From Sulfitobacter mediterraneus (lineage in GTDB: Bacteria; Pseudomonadota; Alphaproteobacteria; Rhodobacterales; Rhodobacteraceae), in contig NZ_QBKU01000017.1 in NCBI RefSeq assembly GCF_003054325.1, positions 1 through 45,701 of the forward strand: a DNA stretch of 45,701 bases, given 5' to 3'. The notes under the pieces were generated by a model. That model was not told the DNA's origin, searched no databases, and saw only the letters and a program-made list of their open reading frames with translations. A program made the translations under genes and the position numbers. This document shows, one piece after another, positions 15,547 through 24,161 of this stretch (the stretch's first letter is position 1; each line of letters opens with the position of its first letter).

Positions 15547-16423
15547 CTTTCTGTCCTTCCTTGGCTTGCGAATATCTGCTCAAATATGTTTCGGCATCGA
15601 ATTCCACATCCCTTAAAGCCACGGCAGCGCCGTCCTGGAGAACGGGTTCACTCTGCATGAAACTAGAACCCTCTCTCTGGTAGAACCGCCCTTCCGGATT
15701 CAGCATAAGATACGACCGATGCATATGTTCGTTGTCCTCCGGAACAACCTGACCGGCAACCCCCTTGTGCCTTTCGAGAAATTTTTTGTATTGAGAATCC
15801 GTTATTTGGCGCCCTTCAGCGCCGTGAATCGGTATCACTCTTAACGCTTTCCAACGGTCGGGCTTCAGCTCCCCAAGCGGCCCAGTAAGATCTTCTCGCA
15901 CATTCTCACGGCAAACCACAGTATTCACCTTGATCATCGTCTCAGGAGACACCTCCCTGAACATTGAAAAAATGCGATGAAACCGCTCCAAGCTTACTTG
16001 CTGACGCTTGTTGTCTATTCTGCCGATGTCGTCATTAACTTTGCGCGAGAAACTATCGATGCTAAAACCAGCGACAGAAATTCTCTTTCCGAATTTGGAT
16101 ATGAAATCATCGGTTATGAGCGAACCATTACTGATGAACGAGGGCCGGAGTCCGAGATCCGAGGCCAGCTCAATGGCCTGACCAAGGTCTTTAACAAGAA
16201 ATGGCTCTCCTCCCGCAAAGTTTACTCTGATCGATTTAGGGAGAACGGGTCCAGATTTAAGCTTCAGAACACGCCCTTTAAGCAAACTCAGCTCCAATAG
16301 AACGTTCTTATAGATGTGCTGAAAGCTAGGCTTCTGGCGATATTTTGCGTAGCAAAAGTAGCAGTTAAAGTTACATGCTTCGAGTACGTGCCAGTTTATC
16401 GTCAACTCGGGAATAGTTAGCAT
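15539..16423 (-). CDS. Prokaryotic viperin (radical SAM antiviral enzyme), 294 aa
   Basis: The radical SAM cluster motif C17-x3-C21-x2-C24 lies in EACNFNCYFCYAKY, followed by NFAGGEPFLV (SAM binding, 68-77) and SNGSLI (98-103), which is identical in animal viperin. Further along, IKVNTVVCRENVREDLTG, RWKALRVIPI, FLERHK and VPEDNEHMHRSYLML match the viperin C-terminal half closely, and FDAETYLSRY matches its tail. Viperins remove water from CTP, and prokaryotic forms also from GTP or UTP, to give ddh-nucleotides that stop viral RNA polymerases. GAGGTGAG sits six bases before ATG 16423. It is the first gene of an operon with a kinase-like and a thymidylate-synthase-like protein. Confidence 0.93.
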   Translation of the reverse strand: MLTIPELTINWHVLEACNFNCYFCYAKYRQKPSFQHIYKNVLLELSLLKGRVLKLKSGPVLPKSIRVNFAGGEPFLVKDLGQAIELASDLGLRPSFISNGSLITDDFISKFGKRISVAGFSIDSFSRKVNDDIGRIDNKRQQVSLERFHRIFSMFREVSPETMIKVNTVVCRENVREDLTGPLGELKPDRWKALRVIPIHGAEGRQITDSQYKKFLERHKGVAGQVVPEDNEHMHRSYLMLNPEGRFYQREGSSFMQSEPVLQDGAAVALRDVEFDAETYLSRYSQAKEGQKDV

Positions 16424-16440
16424 GTTTGCTCACCTCGCTT

Positions 16441-16457
16441 AGAACAGTGTCGGTTCT
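16441..16457. promoter_or_regulatory. Dyad upstream of the viperin gene
   Basis: AGAAC-N7-GTTCT is a perfect five-base inverted repeat 18 bases before the viperin start codon, well placed for an operator. It is an inverted repeat, not the direct GTTC-N7-GTTC of the SOS box. No regulator gene lies next to it. Confidence 0.35.
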
Positions 16458-16758
16458 CCGAAAACCTGATCCCGTTTCCACAGAGCGTGGGACGCCATAA
16501 CTCGAATAGAGCACGCGCCTCGGATACCGATGAGGACGGAGCACCGAAATTAGAGATTTGGTTCATGTTAAGTTTCGAAGTTGAACACTGCGCTTTGCAT
16601 CAACATAAAGGTGAGTTGCGCAGGATTGCCTCCCTACATCATGACGCCGCACCGATACAAGCATGGATGTCCAGCTTGCACCAAAACAGTGGTATCACGC
16701 TGGGAGGTGCGATAAAATTGCAACATCTTCACGATGTAGGCGTCTGAGCCCCTCGCCA
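16458..16758. other. Intergenic region between viperin and NACHT operons
   Basis: About 300 bases with no supported gene. An 86-codon plus-strand frame (16487-16747) has no ribosome binding site and unremarkable composition. The region must contain the viperin promoter; no strong terminator hairpin for the NACHT operon was seen. Confidence 0.4.
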
Positions 16759-19700
16759 TTATCGCACTCGTCCGTGCGTTACAGCAAAGCTCCATGTTTC
16801 GCGCCGGCCGTTGTAACTTGGCGCAATGGCGACATCCAATGCTACACCCCGCGAAATCATAGTATTTCCACCGGTACGAATGTCAGACAGGCGGAAGTGT
16901 AGATCACCGTCAAAGTCAGGATGCGTGGCAAAACCGAAGTTTTTCTCGGTGTTCACCTTTTTGACAGTCACAATCCATCGCCGGTCTCGTAGTTCTTCTC
17001 GCATCCGTCTGCGAAAAGTCTCATCGGACAACTGATCATTGATGTATGTAAAGCGGTTCTTTCCCGCTTTTGCATACCTTCCACGACTACCAGCGTCGCT
17101 CCTCACTGGCCCTGCCAAATCCGTTGGAATATCCTCATACGCAAGCAGGCCAGAGGAGACCGCGTCGCTCAGTCGGCTAACTTTTTGAGCTTCCCGCAGT
17201 TTTTTGTCTAGCCAAAGGTCAACCACCAAGCGTTTACGATCTTGCTCAGTAAGATCTTCCCGACAAACCACTTTTTCTTTCGCGAGCCGTAACGCGTTCA
17301 TCATCGACATCCGCTCAATGATCGACCTCAGTCGATGCCCATCCTCACGCATCATTTTGGCGGTGACCACTCTTTCTCGCACCAAGATGCTCAACAACCT
17401 TAGTGAAAGCGTTCTCTCGTCAGCGATTTTTCTCAACTCGGTCGGATAAAGTTGAAGCATCCTCGGGACAAGCTCCCGCCCTTTCTCTTTTTCAGCGGCA
17501 AGAACGCCTATCAAATCCAGTTCTCGCTGTGCTCCATTCGACCGCGCGACCGCGCGAGCCCAAGAGGTCAGAAATCTTTCCGCGCTGATCTTTTTTTGTC
17601 TTCGCAGCGCGCACAATTCCGATGCCGTGGCTGTTGAAAGCACGCTTGAAAGGGTCGGTGTTGGGGACACCCCATGTAGAAGTCGAAGGGCGTCACTCAA
17701 GTCTTTGGCGTCCCAATCACCTCCAGCCAGTGCTGCGGGCAACAATTCTATCCACGGGAAAAGGCCAGGGCTCATTGTCTTCTTGAGCCGGTCCAGCCTT
17801 GACCTGCCTGCTTTGTGAGATTGCCCCGCATACCAAAATGCGCCGCTGCGTAATGTGGATTCCAAGTACAGTGGGAGCGGGTATTTGGGTGGCGTTCTGG
17901 CTAATATGGAGGCTTCCCGTTCCTCACTGGAAGCATCCAAATCAAGCAGAATTTTTACGACGCCATGTGTCCAGAGATTTCCTTCAAGGCCGACTGGCAG
18001 ACTTTGCCAGGAGCCTCGCAAGGAGACTGCTGTGATTAGCGGATCCACCTCCAATGCCGCATCGACAAATGTGCTCGAAAGCTTGTCAGTGAGCTCAAAA
18101 GTGAAAGCAATTGGCAGTGACCAAGTCCCTGACTTGTGCGCCGCATTCCCGATTATGGCTTGAACATCGATATCTTCGTGGCGAGCGGCCAGGTACTCCG
18201 CGCAAAGATACTCTTGTACAGTTTCGTGCCAAAAACTGATCGTATTTCTTACTTCGTCGTAGACTAGAATTGGGCCCTGTGTGGCCCAATCTATAAAGCG
18301 GTCCACTTCCCTACCAAAGGATCGTTTCAATACATTTCGGACTTGATCTCTAGAGTAGATCCGCGCGCCAGACTGTCGGATCTGGAAGGCAAGTTCAGCC
18401 AAAGCTTGGAGTGTTTCCTCCTTACCCCAAGACAATTCATCGAGCTCTTGAACGATTTTGTACTCTTCACGCCGGCGCCACGTTTCCAGGAAACGCCTAA
18501 AAAGCGCTGCTCGTCCCTTCGGTATATCCTTCGTCTCACGCGCAACTTCAGCGACGATTCTGAGGAGAATAGGGCTGCCAGCGATGCTTGCAGCCGCTGG
18601 TTGCTCGTACAACTTCCTCAGTATTTCTTCGGCATGTGCACCTTGATGCAAGTAGTGGCGAAGGAACTCCAATTGCTCCGACCGGCTCAACGGTCTGACT
18701 TCGAACCTAGGGAGTGTGATCTGCGATGGGATATTCGTAGACCGAGTGGAAACAAAAGCTCGTGCCTTTGGGTACTCGGCGAGTAAGTTGGCAATTTCAG
18801 ATGCGCATCTGTCTTGGAGTGCATCCGGGCATTCATTGAACCCATCAAGAAGAAGCGTCACTGAACCTGAAGCTATTTGCGGAACAAGATCTTCCCAATC
18901 AAGTCCACAGCTGGTCTGAAGTAGATTAGATAGCCCACCGCCGTCATAACCTGCGAGCGACGCAATTAGTGGCCAAACTCGACCTGAGTTCCAGTTTTCA
19001 GTTTCTTTGAGCATTAGCTGCAAGAAGCAGGCAGTTTTTCCTGATCCAGCATCACCGACTAAGATCGCCTGTTGCTTTTTTCTCATCAGATCAACAACCG
19101 GACCACATTCCAGGTCACCAATTGACTTCGGTTGTTGATTATCGAATGAGCCGTGCTTTGGCTTGCGGCCGTCGTTTAGCCACCCCTCATGCTGGTCGCG
19201 AAACGGCTTTGGACGTGTCTTTTTCGGTTTTGACCGCAATCCTGGCAATCCCTCTGCCCATAGCTGAATAAATTGAGATGCGGACGAGTGCTGGGTTGCC
19301 AAGGCACTCAGGTACTGACGGATTTCCGGCTCCAATGCGTCAGTGGGCCTTGCTAAAGGCGCCTTTGACAAGAACCGTTCCCAAGTTGTGCTGACTTCCT
19401 GCTCATAGCGATTTCGATGTGCCTCATGAGCTTGTACTGCCGGGATGTTATTCAGGTCGAGTTCGACAACTTTTCCGACTGCTCCGCGTTGACGGACAAA
19501 CACTTGTTTCTGCTCGAACTGGCTTTTCGCAACGGTCTCAACTTCGACGTACCCAATCCCTCGAGGAACAGCGTCCACAAAAATCGCTAAAACCGAGTGT
19601 TCACCATAGGTAAACTCGTCTAACTCGATTGATCTTTCCAGCAGGTGAAGATTTGACAACTTAAGTGTCTTGTCGCCGCGCACCTTCCAACCGTTCTCGC

Positions 19701-20133
19701 GCAGCAAAACCCTCTGAAGAAAGTCACGTCTAAAGGCTTCAGCACCCTTCTTGGTTCTGACATTACCGGGGTCGCTGGCTTCGATCCCAACTGGCTTACC
19801 GTCATCCGTTAGGCCCAATAGAACGACACCGCCTATTGAATTCGCCAATTCGACAACGGCCTTCGCAACATGCCAGCGGTAATCCCCAAGGGTGTATCCA
19901 CTCTTCACCGCCCCGCCTTTGGGCTCCGTCGCAGCTTTCAACTCTAGCCATTCCAGCTCTTCTCTGTCCGCCAGTGTTAAAAGCTTGTTCAAACCGCCTA
20001 GCGGATGTTTAAGAATGCGACGCGCTAGGTCAGAAGCGGTTTTTGGTTTACTGCCCATGTTCTCGAGGTCCATCCCAATCGCTTCAGGTGATTTGTGTCT
20101 TTCAAGAGTCGCCGGCTCGCTAAATGTACACAC
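16759..20133 (-). CDS. NACHT NTPase with AlbA_2 (Schlafen-like) N-terminus and C-terminal cold-shock domain, 1124 aa
   Basis: Residues about 58-225 form an AlbA_2/Schlafen-like domain (EWLELKAAT, VAKAVVELANSIGGVVLLGL). The NACHT domain has Walker A VGDAGSGKT (359-367) and Walker B LLLDGFNECP (427-436), with the N-E after D-G typical of the family, and a winged-helix part ending WHETVQEYLCAEYLAAR. A long helical sensor region follows. The last 74 residues are a cold-shock domain (FGFATHPDFDGDLHFRLSDI), so RNA or single-stranded DNA may be bound there. Such STAND NTPases are antiphage sensors. GTG 20133 follows the partner's stop at once; ATG at codon 21 is an alternative start. Confidence 0.85.
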   Translation of the reverse strand: MCTFSEPATLERHKSPEAIGMDLENMGSKPKTASDLARRILKHPLGGLNKLLTLADREELEWLELKAATEPKGGAVKSGYTLGDYRWHVAKAVVELANSIGGVVLLGLTDDGKPVGIEASDPGNVRTKKGAEAFRRDFLQRVLLRENGWKVRGDKTLKLSNLHLLERSIELDEFTYGEHSVLAIFVDAVPRGIGYVEVETVAKSQFEQKQVFVRQRGAVGKVVELDLNNIPAVQAHEAHRNRYEQEVSTTWERFLSKAPLARPTDALEPEIRQYLSALATQHSSASQFIQLWAEGLPGLRSKPKKTRPKPFRDQHEGWLNDGRKPKHGSFDNQQPKSIGDLECGPVVDLMRKKQQAILVGDAGSGKTACFLQLMLKETENWNSGRVWPLIASLAGYDGGGLSNLLQTSCGLDWEDLVPQIASGSVTLLLDGFNECPDALQDRCASEIANLLAEYPKARAFVSTRSTNIPSQITLPRFEVRPLSRSEQLEFLRHYLHQGAHAEEILRKLYEQPAAASIAGSPILLRIVAEVARETKDIPKGRAALFRRFLETWRRREEYKIVQELDELSWGKEETLQALAELAFQIRQSGARIYSRDQVRNVLKRSFGREVDRFIDWATQGPILVYDEVRNTISFWHETVQEYLCAEYLAARHEDIDVQAIIGNAAHKSGTWSLPIAFTFELTDKLSSTFVDAALEVDPLITAVSLRGSWQSLPVGLEGNLWTHGVVKILLDLDASSEEREASILARTPPKYPLPLYLESTLRSGAFWYAGQSHKAGRSRLDRLKKTMSPGLFPWIELLPAALAGGDWDAKDLSDALRLLHGVSPTPTLSSVLSTATASELCALRRQKKISAERFLTSWARAVARSNGAQRELDLIGVLAAEKEKGRELVPRMLQLYPTELRKIADERTLSLRLLSILVRERVVTAKMMREDGHRLRSIIERMSMMNALRLAKEKVVCREDLTEQDRKRLVVDLWLDKKLREAQKVSRLSDAVSSGLLAYEDIPTDLAGPVRSDAGSRGRYAKAGKNRFTYINDQLSDETFRRRMREELRDRRWIVTVKKVNTEKNFGFATHPDFDGDLHFRLSDIRTGGNTMISRGVALDVAIAPSYNGRRETWSFAVTHGRVR

Positions 20134-22464
20134 TCAATGGAAATTGAATGGCAAACAATTTCCAAGATGCTTCAGAAGATTTGAATGGCTCAATGGAGAT
20201 CTTGTGTTTTCTTCTGCAAACGCCCTTAGGGCGGAGTGCGGCGCGCGAGGCAACCGTTTCTCTAAGTATGCGCGCTGTTCCTGGCTCGGTGAGTCAACGC
20301 CCATCTCAAGGCCGAGTATGTTTGCTAAAGTTCGCAGAACCTCCGACAACCATTCCAAGGTTGGTCCATGCTCGGCCTCTTCGCAAGCCGCAATGGCATC
20401 CTTCATCAAGCTCAACGCCAAGTCCGGGCGATTTTCCATCTGAAAAAGCCAAGCTCGATAGGCAAGAATAAGAGGCCACGGATGGTCCGCGCCAACCTGC
20501 CATAGCGCGCTTTGACTTAGATATTCCTTACGTTCTTCAGAGAGCTCGCGAGGAAAAGAAACCAAAGACCGAAGCCACAAATGCTGGTCAAAGCGACCAT
20601 CTTGACCGCTTTGCGCAAGGCGCTCACCATTTCGTTCCGACTGTGCATTGTCGAGATGTTCCCGCAAACCTGAAATGAACCGCTGCACCGACGTGGAAGC
20701 CTCCTGATCGGTCGACAAAACGCTGACTGAATCCATTTCCGCGACCAATCGATACCTGGAGGTTTGCAGAACTTCGATCTGCGCTTGAGACCCATCGCTC
20801 AACCGCGAGAAATACTCCAATGCCTGATCGAAGTGTCCCAAAGCCTCGTCTGCTTGCCCTTCAAAGGCTTCCAATTGCCCCAGTGTGGATAGGAGCTTTC
20901 CGTAATTTCTTAGACCGGCAACGGCAACTGGTTGCGCCAACCAGCCTTTAAGACTGTCTTTCAATGCTCCAAATTCAAAAAAGTTGGTCGACATACTGGC
21001 CATGCGCAAGACCGCTTCACAAGCTAACTGGGGCTCTTCGTCTCTCAAGCCCTCGCTCAGACTCAAACACTCTTTGAAAATTTGAATATCAAAATCGCCC
21101 CTGTGGTTGCCGAGCGCGAGTTTGCTACTCAATAGCTGGAGTTTCAGAACATCTGGAAGCGATTGATTGGCCGTCGAATATTGTTGAAGCCACCCAATCG
21201 CATGGCCTAACTCTGAAAGCTTGTATTGCTTTCTTTGAAGTCGGCTTTGAACCTCATTTAAGTACAGAGTCCATTGGTGTGGATACTGTTTTAACTTGAG
21301 TCCGAGGCGATCAAGTTCACGATTCAGAAATCCCTGAGCTGGATCACTTTCGGCAGCGGAGCATAGCAGATACCAGTTCTCCGCAGCCAAAGGCCCTCGG
21401 TCCCGCAATGCCAAGAAAAGATGGTGAAGGCTGCTTTCTTTCGTTTCAACGAGACAGTGGCCAAGAAGCGATGACTTCCTCAACCGATCTTTGTTTGGAC
21501 TTCCCCAGGTGTTCGCAATTGCGTCCACATAACCATTCATGGAATGATTTTTGTCCATGAACTCCAAGGTCAACTCCAGACCCGAAAACCTTGCGGGGTC
21601 GAGCGCACGGCATTCGCTCTCGATTTCACGGCTACTATAGAGCAAGTTCTCGCTTTGTCGGTCACTACCACGCTGTTCAATCAAAACTTGAACTTTGCAG
21701 CTACCTTCGGAAATTGGAACAGGTAGTTGAAGCAGAACCCACCGAACCAGATGCAGAACATGGCCCAACCAGTCCACGTGTTGCGCGCTCCTGTTGTTAA
21801 CGCTGAAACCAAAGATTCCAACAGGAGCATCTAAAAGCCGCTGTAGGATCTCGTCTATCTGTTCTGATGGGGCCTCGGCAGCATGAAAGAAATCCAAGGG
21901 AGACAATTTTACATTCGAGGGAACCGCTAAGGCGACCAGTCTGCCAACGTCTTTGTTCGCGTCGTTCAGCTCACTCGCACTCTCGTCAAAGATTCTTCCA
22001 CTTTCATCAATGTAGATCGTCCAGTTCAAAGCTGGGTTTTGCCGACGCAAGTCATTTGGATGCCCGCCGTCCACCAATTGAGCTCTGACATTGGAGGTTT
22101 GAGAACCGCGAGGTCTACGGGCACGCTGCAAATTCTGGTAATCAATGAGATCCGCGAGTTTTTTGTTCAGGTGGCGCATGATCTTTTTGTCCGGCGACTG
22201 CTGTTCAACCGACTCGAGCCACCGCTCAGACTCGTTCTTGCCGCGTTGCTTGAAGATGTTTCCAAGTTGGCTTCCCAACTCAAAAGCCTGTTTGCCAGTT
22301 TCCATGGCCTCTAGGACTTTCTGCCCCGTACCTTGGCCTAGAATGCCTTTGTCAACGGCATTCCTTAGCTCTCTCAGTTCGCGGTCGTTCTCAGTCGTTT
22401 TACCCCAAGCCGAATTTCGAAAAGCAATCCAAAGCTGATCCCTTGTAGTCTTGTTTTTGGCCAC
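20134..22464 (-). CDS. DUF3800-like RNase-H-fold protein with TPR solenoid, 776 aa
   Basis: A GTG start at 22464 is supported by AGGAAG about eight bases upstream. After 145 helical residues comes NWTIYIDESGRIFD (D153-E154), the hallmark of DUF3800, whose fold is RNase-H-like. KVQVLIEQRGSD and LEFMDKNHSMNGYVDAIANTW probably give the further acidic residues. From about residue 340 to the end the protein is a TPR-like solenoid (for instance ALGHFDQALEYFSRLSDG). The gene ends one base before the NACHT start, so both are one unit. It may be the effector nuclease or a sensor for the NACHT protein; the pairing is not one I know. Confidence 0.7.
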   Translation of the reverse strand: MAKNKTTRDQLWIAFRNSAWGKTTENDRELRELRNAVDKGILGQGTGQKVLEAMETGKQAFELGSQLGNIFKQRGKNESERWLESVEQQSPDKKIMRHLNKKLADLIDYQNLQRARRPRGSQTSNVRAQLVDGGHPNDLRRQNPALNWTIYIDESGRIFDESASELNDANKDVGRLVALAVPSNVKLSPLDFFHAAEAPSEQIDEILQRLLDAPVGIFGFSVNNRSAQHVDWLGHVLHLVRWVLLQLPVPISEGSCKVQVLIEQRGSDRQSENLLYSSREIESECRALDPARFSGLELTLEFMDKNHSMNGYVDAIANTWGSPNKDRLRKSSLLGHCLVETKESSLHHLFLALRDRGPLAAENWYLLCSAAESDPAQGFLNRELDRLGLKLKQYPHQWTLYLNEVQSRLQRKQYKLSELGHAIGWLQQYSTANQSLPDVLKLQLLSSKLALGNHRGDFDIQIFKECLSLSEGLRDEEPQLACEAVLRMASMSTNFFEFGALKDSLKGWLAQPVAVAGLRNYGKLLSTLGQLEAFEGQADEALGHFDQALEYFSRLSDGSQAQIEVLQTSRYRLVAEMDSVSVLSTDQEASTSVQRFISGLREHLDNAQSERNGERLAQSGQDGRFDQHLWLRSLVSFPRELSEERKEYLSQSALWQVGADHPWPLILAYRAWLFQMENRPDLALSLMKDAIAACEEAEHGPTLEWLSEVLRTLANILGLEMGVDSPSQEQRAYLEKRLPRAPHSALRAFAEENTRSPLSHSNLLKHLGNCLPFNFH

Positions 22465-22738
22465 ACTTCACTTCCTACTTTGGGAATATTGATGCGTTCA
22501 ATATCAACCCGTCCCCGTACGTGTTGTCTAGGGCGGAAGCTTGGCCGAACTGACGTTTATTGGCTTTTTGTTGGTCTGCCCGGGCGGGTCTTCTTTCAAC
22601 ACTCCTCGACAAGACCAGATGTCGGACGTTACGTGGTTTGAAAGGTAATCCTTGGCGATCCCCCAGTACGGGCTGTGCTGTTCGCGGTGTCATTTTGCTA
22701 CCTGACGTATTTGGCCTTGCGCATTGCTTTTGCCGGCG
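22465..22738. other. Intergenic/scar region
   Basis: No supported gene. A hydrophobic plus-strand stretch, VLFAVSFCYLTYLALRIAFA (22669-22728), resembles a membrane span of a lost transporter gene (possibly LysE-like) fused to the IstA remnant; it has no proper start. The promoter of the DUF3800/NACHT operon should lie near 22470-22520. Confidence 0.3.
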
Positions 22739-22902
22739 CGCGGCTGACTTTCATTGAACACGCAAAGCAGATGCACGCTGATCTGGTGAGGCTTGGGCAT
22801 GATGGCTCTTACGGGCGCGTGACGGCCTTTGCTCGAGCATGGCGCGAGGACTGGCATAGGGCAGAACAGACGACGGGACGTGGCACTTACGTGCCCCTGG
22901 CA
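22739..22902 (+). pseudogene. IS21-family IstA transposase fragment
   Basis: The frame reads HAKQMHADLVRLGHDGSYGR, then AFARAWREDWHRAEQTTGRG and TYVPLA. This is the segment just before the catalytic domain of IS21-family IstA (usually followed by F-x-P-G-E-A-F-Q-F-D-W). The match stops at PLA, where the tail of the DUF3883 pseudogene begins on the other strand, so this is a junction scar of about 55 codons. Confidence 0.7.
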
Positions 22903-22905
22903 GCC

Positions 22906-23742
22906 CTCAATAAAACTCGCCTGAAAGGACGTCGCGGTCAGCGAGACATGCGCGTCCAGCGGCGGATGCAGCTCGAACGCCTTCGGCTCGCGTGCGAAGT
23001 TTCAAAGGCGGAACAGGGACCATTCCGAGCGCCGCTCCTCGGCCACGGCGAGCTCGTTGCGGCTGATGTGGAAGGGAGTGCGCTCCCAGCCGTTTGTCGT
23101 CTTCACCTCGATAAGGCGCGGACGACCGTCCGGCGCCAAGCTGGCGATATCGTAGCCGGCACCATCGCCATCCTCCTCCGACACCCACCGGACCTTGCGC
23201 GCAAGATCGTCGCGGCCCGCTGATTTCAGGGCTGCACGTTAGTGCGCCAGGACGCGCTCCTCACCGGCGCGGCCGAGGGCCCGGTTTCGCTCGTCTCTCG
23301 CCGCGACATCGAACTTGCGGGCGATGTGCAGCATCTGCTCCAGCTCCTGCGGCGGTGGCTGGTTCGACAGCGTCGGTGCCGGTCCGACCCAGATCTGTGC
23401 AGCCTCGCGAAGACCATTGGCTGGCCGAGTGCCAAGCATCCGCCCAAGCCAGGACGGGTTCAGCGCCAGCCAGCGTACCACAGCATCAACCAAGGTTATC
23501 TGGAAATTGAACGCTGGCTTGTAGCCGGGGATCCAATCTTCGCCGAGCCCCTTCAACACCGCGCTGATATTCTGATGCTTGAGCTCGATCGAGCCTTCCG
23601 TTCGGCTGCGCAATAATGGCATCAAACTGCGTCGGTGCTGGGCCTTGTTGTAGGGACGGCCCGCCATGTCCTCGGCCAGCATCGCGAAGTAATCCGCGAC
23701 GATCAGGTCGTTTTCTTCATCGGCCCAAGGCCCATTCGACAT
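22906..23742 (-). pseudogene. DUF3883-domain gene with two in-frame stop codons
   Basis: One continuous minus-strand frame from ATG 23742 reads MSNGPWADEENDLIVADYFA and carries the DUF3883 core GYDIASLAPDGRPRLIEVKT near the end. DUF3883 is a PD-(D/E)xK-like nuclease domain often found in defence genes. The frame is broken by TAA at 23239-23241 (after GEERVLAH, where Glu would be expected) and TGA at 23002-23004 (after LFRL, where Trp would be expected, followed by NFAREPKAFELHPPL). There is no frameshift, so two base substitutions explain the loss. The 3' end abuts the IstA fragment. Confidence 0.8.
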
Positions 23743-24034
23743 GCCACCAGGCTATGAGCGGAAAATCTATTTGTCATCAACGACTTCTCGCGAGCGCTCG
23801 CATTGTTTCGAAGAACCACGCCGCCTTCGGGTGTCTCTGTTCGCATTGATAGCGGTCGAGCCCGCTTCAACTGCGGCGCAACCTATTTTCGGCAAGCAAC
23901 TGAAAAGACGAACATTTTCGAATGCGTCTCGATTTGGGTGAAGGGCGGGTGGAAAGAGACGCGTGGCGTTCGGAGACCGATTTCGGGCCAGAGGCCAGTC
24001 TCCGAAAGTCGGATGGCGTCGCTAAACCCCTTTG
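23743..24034. other. Intergenic region with a strong inverted repeat
   Basis: No gene is seen. TTCGGAGAC (23969-23977) and GTCTCCGAA (23998-24006) form a nine-base-pair stem around 20 bases that hold an inner GGCC-AGA-GGCC. No T-run follows, so it is not a typical terminator; it may be a processing or recombination site. Confidence 0.4.
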
Positions 24035-24040
24035 AAACAA

Positions 24041-24067
24041 AAAGAAAAAAGGCCCACGCTGGGGCCT
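24041..24067 (-). terminator. Rho-independent terminator behind the tRNA remnant
   Basis: On the minus strand AGGCCC-CAGCGT-GGGCCT is followed directly by TTTTTTCTTT. It lies 25 bases after the tRNA-like 3' end, where a tRNA terminator would be. Confidence 0.75.
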
Positions 24068-24091
24068 CGTCTCGGGTTCGCGAATGGTATG

Positions 24092-24110
24092 TGGCGGAGG
24101 GAAAGGGACC
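24092..24110 (-). other. tRNA 3'-end fragment, candidate attachment-site scar
   Basis: On the minus strand the sequence GTCCCTTTCCCTCCGCCA has the form of the acceptor arm and CCA end of a serine (or other long-arm) tRNA. It follows GGTTCGAC, which resembles a T-loop but does not pair properly, and no full tRNA can be folded here. A tRNA 3' end with its terminator but no 5' part is what remains at one end of an island integrated into a tRNA gene. The island would then lie at higher coordinates (McrBC side). Confidence 0.45.
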
Positions 24111-24161
24111 CCCGTCGAACCTTCTCTACCCTGCAAGGCATTGAAAACGCTAGCAGGTCCG

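Noticed and set aside
16441..16457. SOS box before viperin
   Set aside because: The GAAC/GTTC halves are inverted, not the direct repeat used by alphaproteobacterial LexA.
16487..16747. 86-codon plus-strand frame between viperin and NACHT
   Set aside because: No ribosome binding site, no domain; more likely a promoter region.
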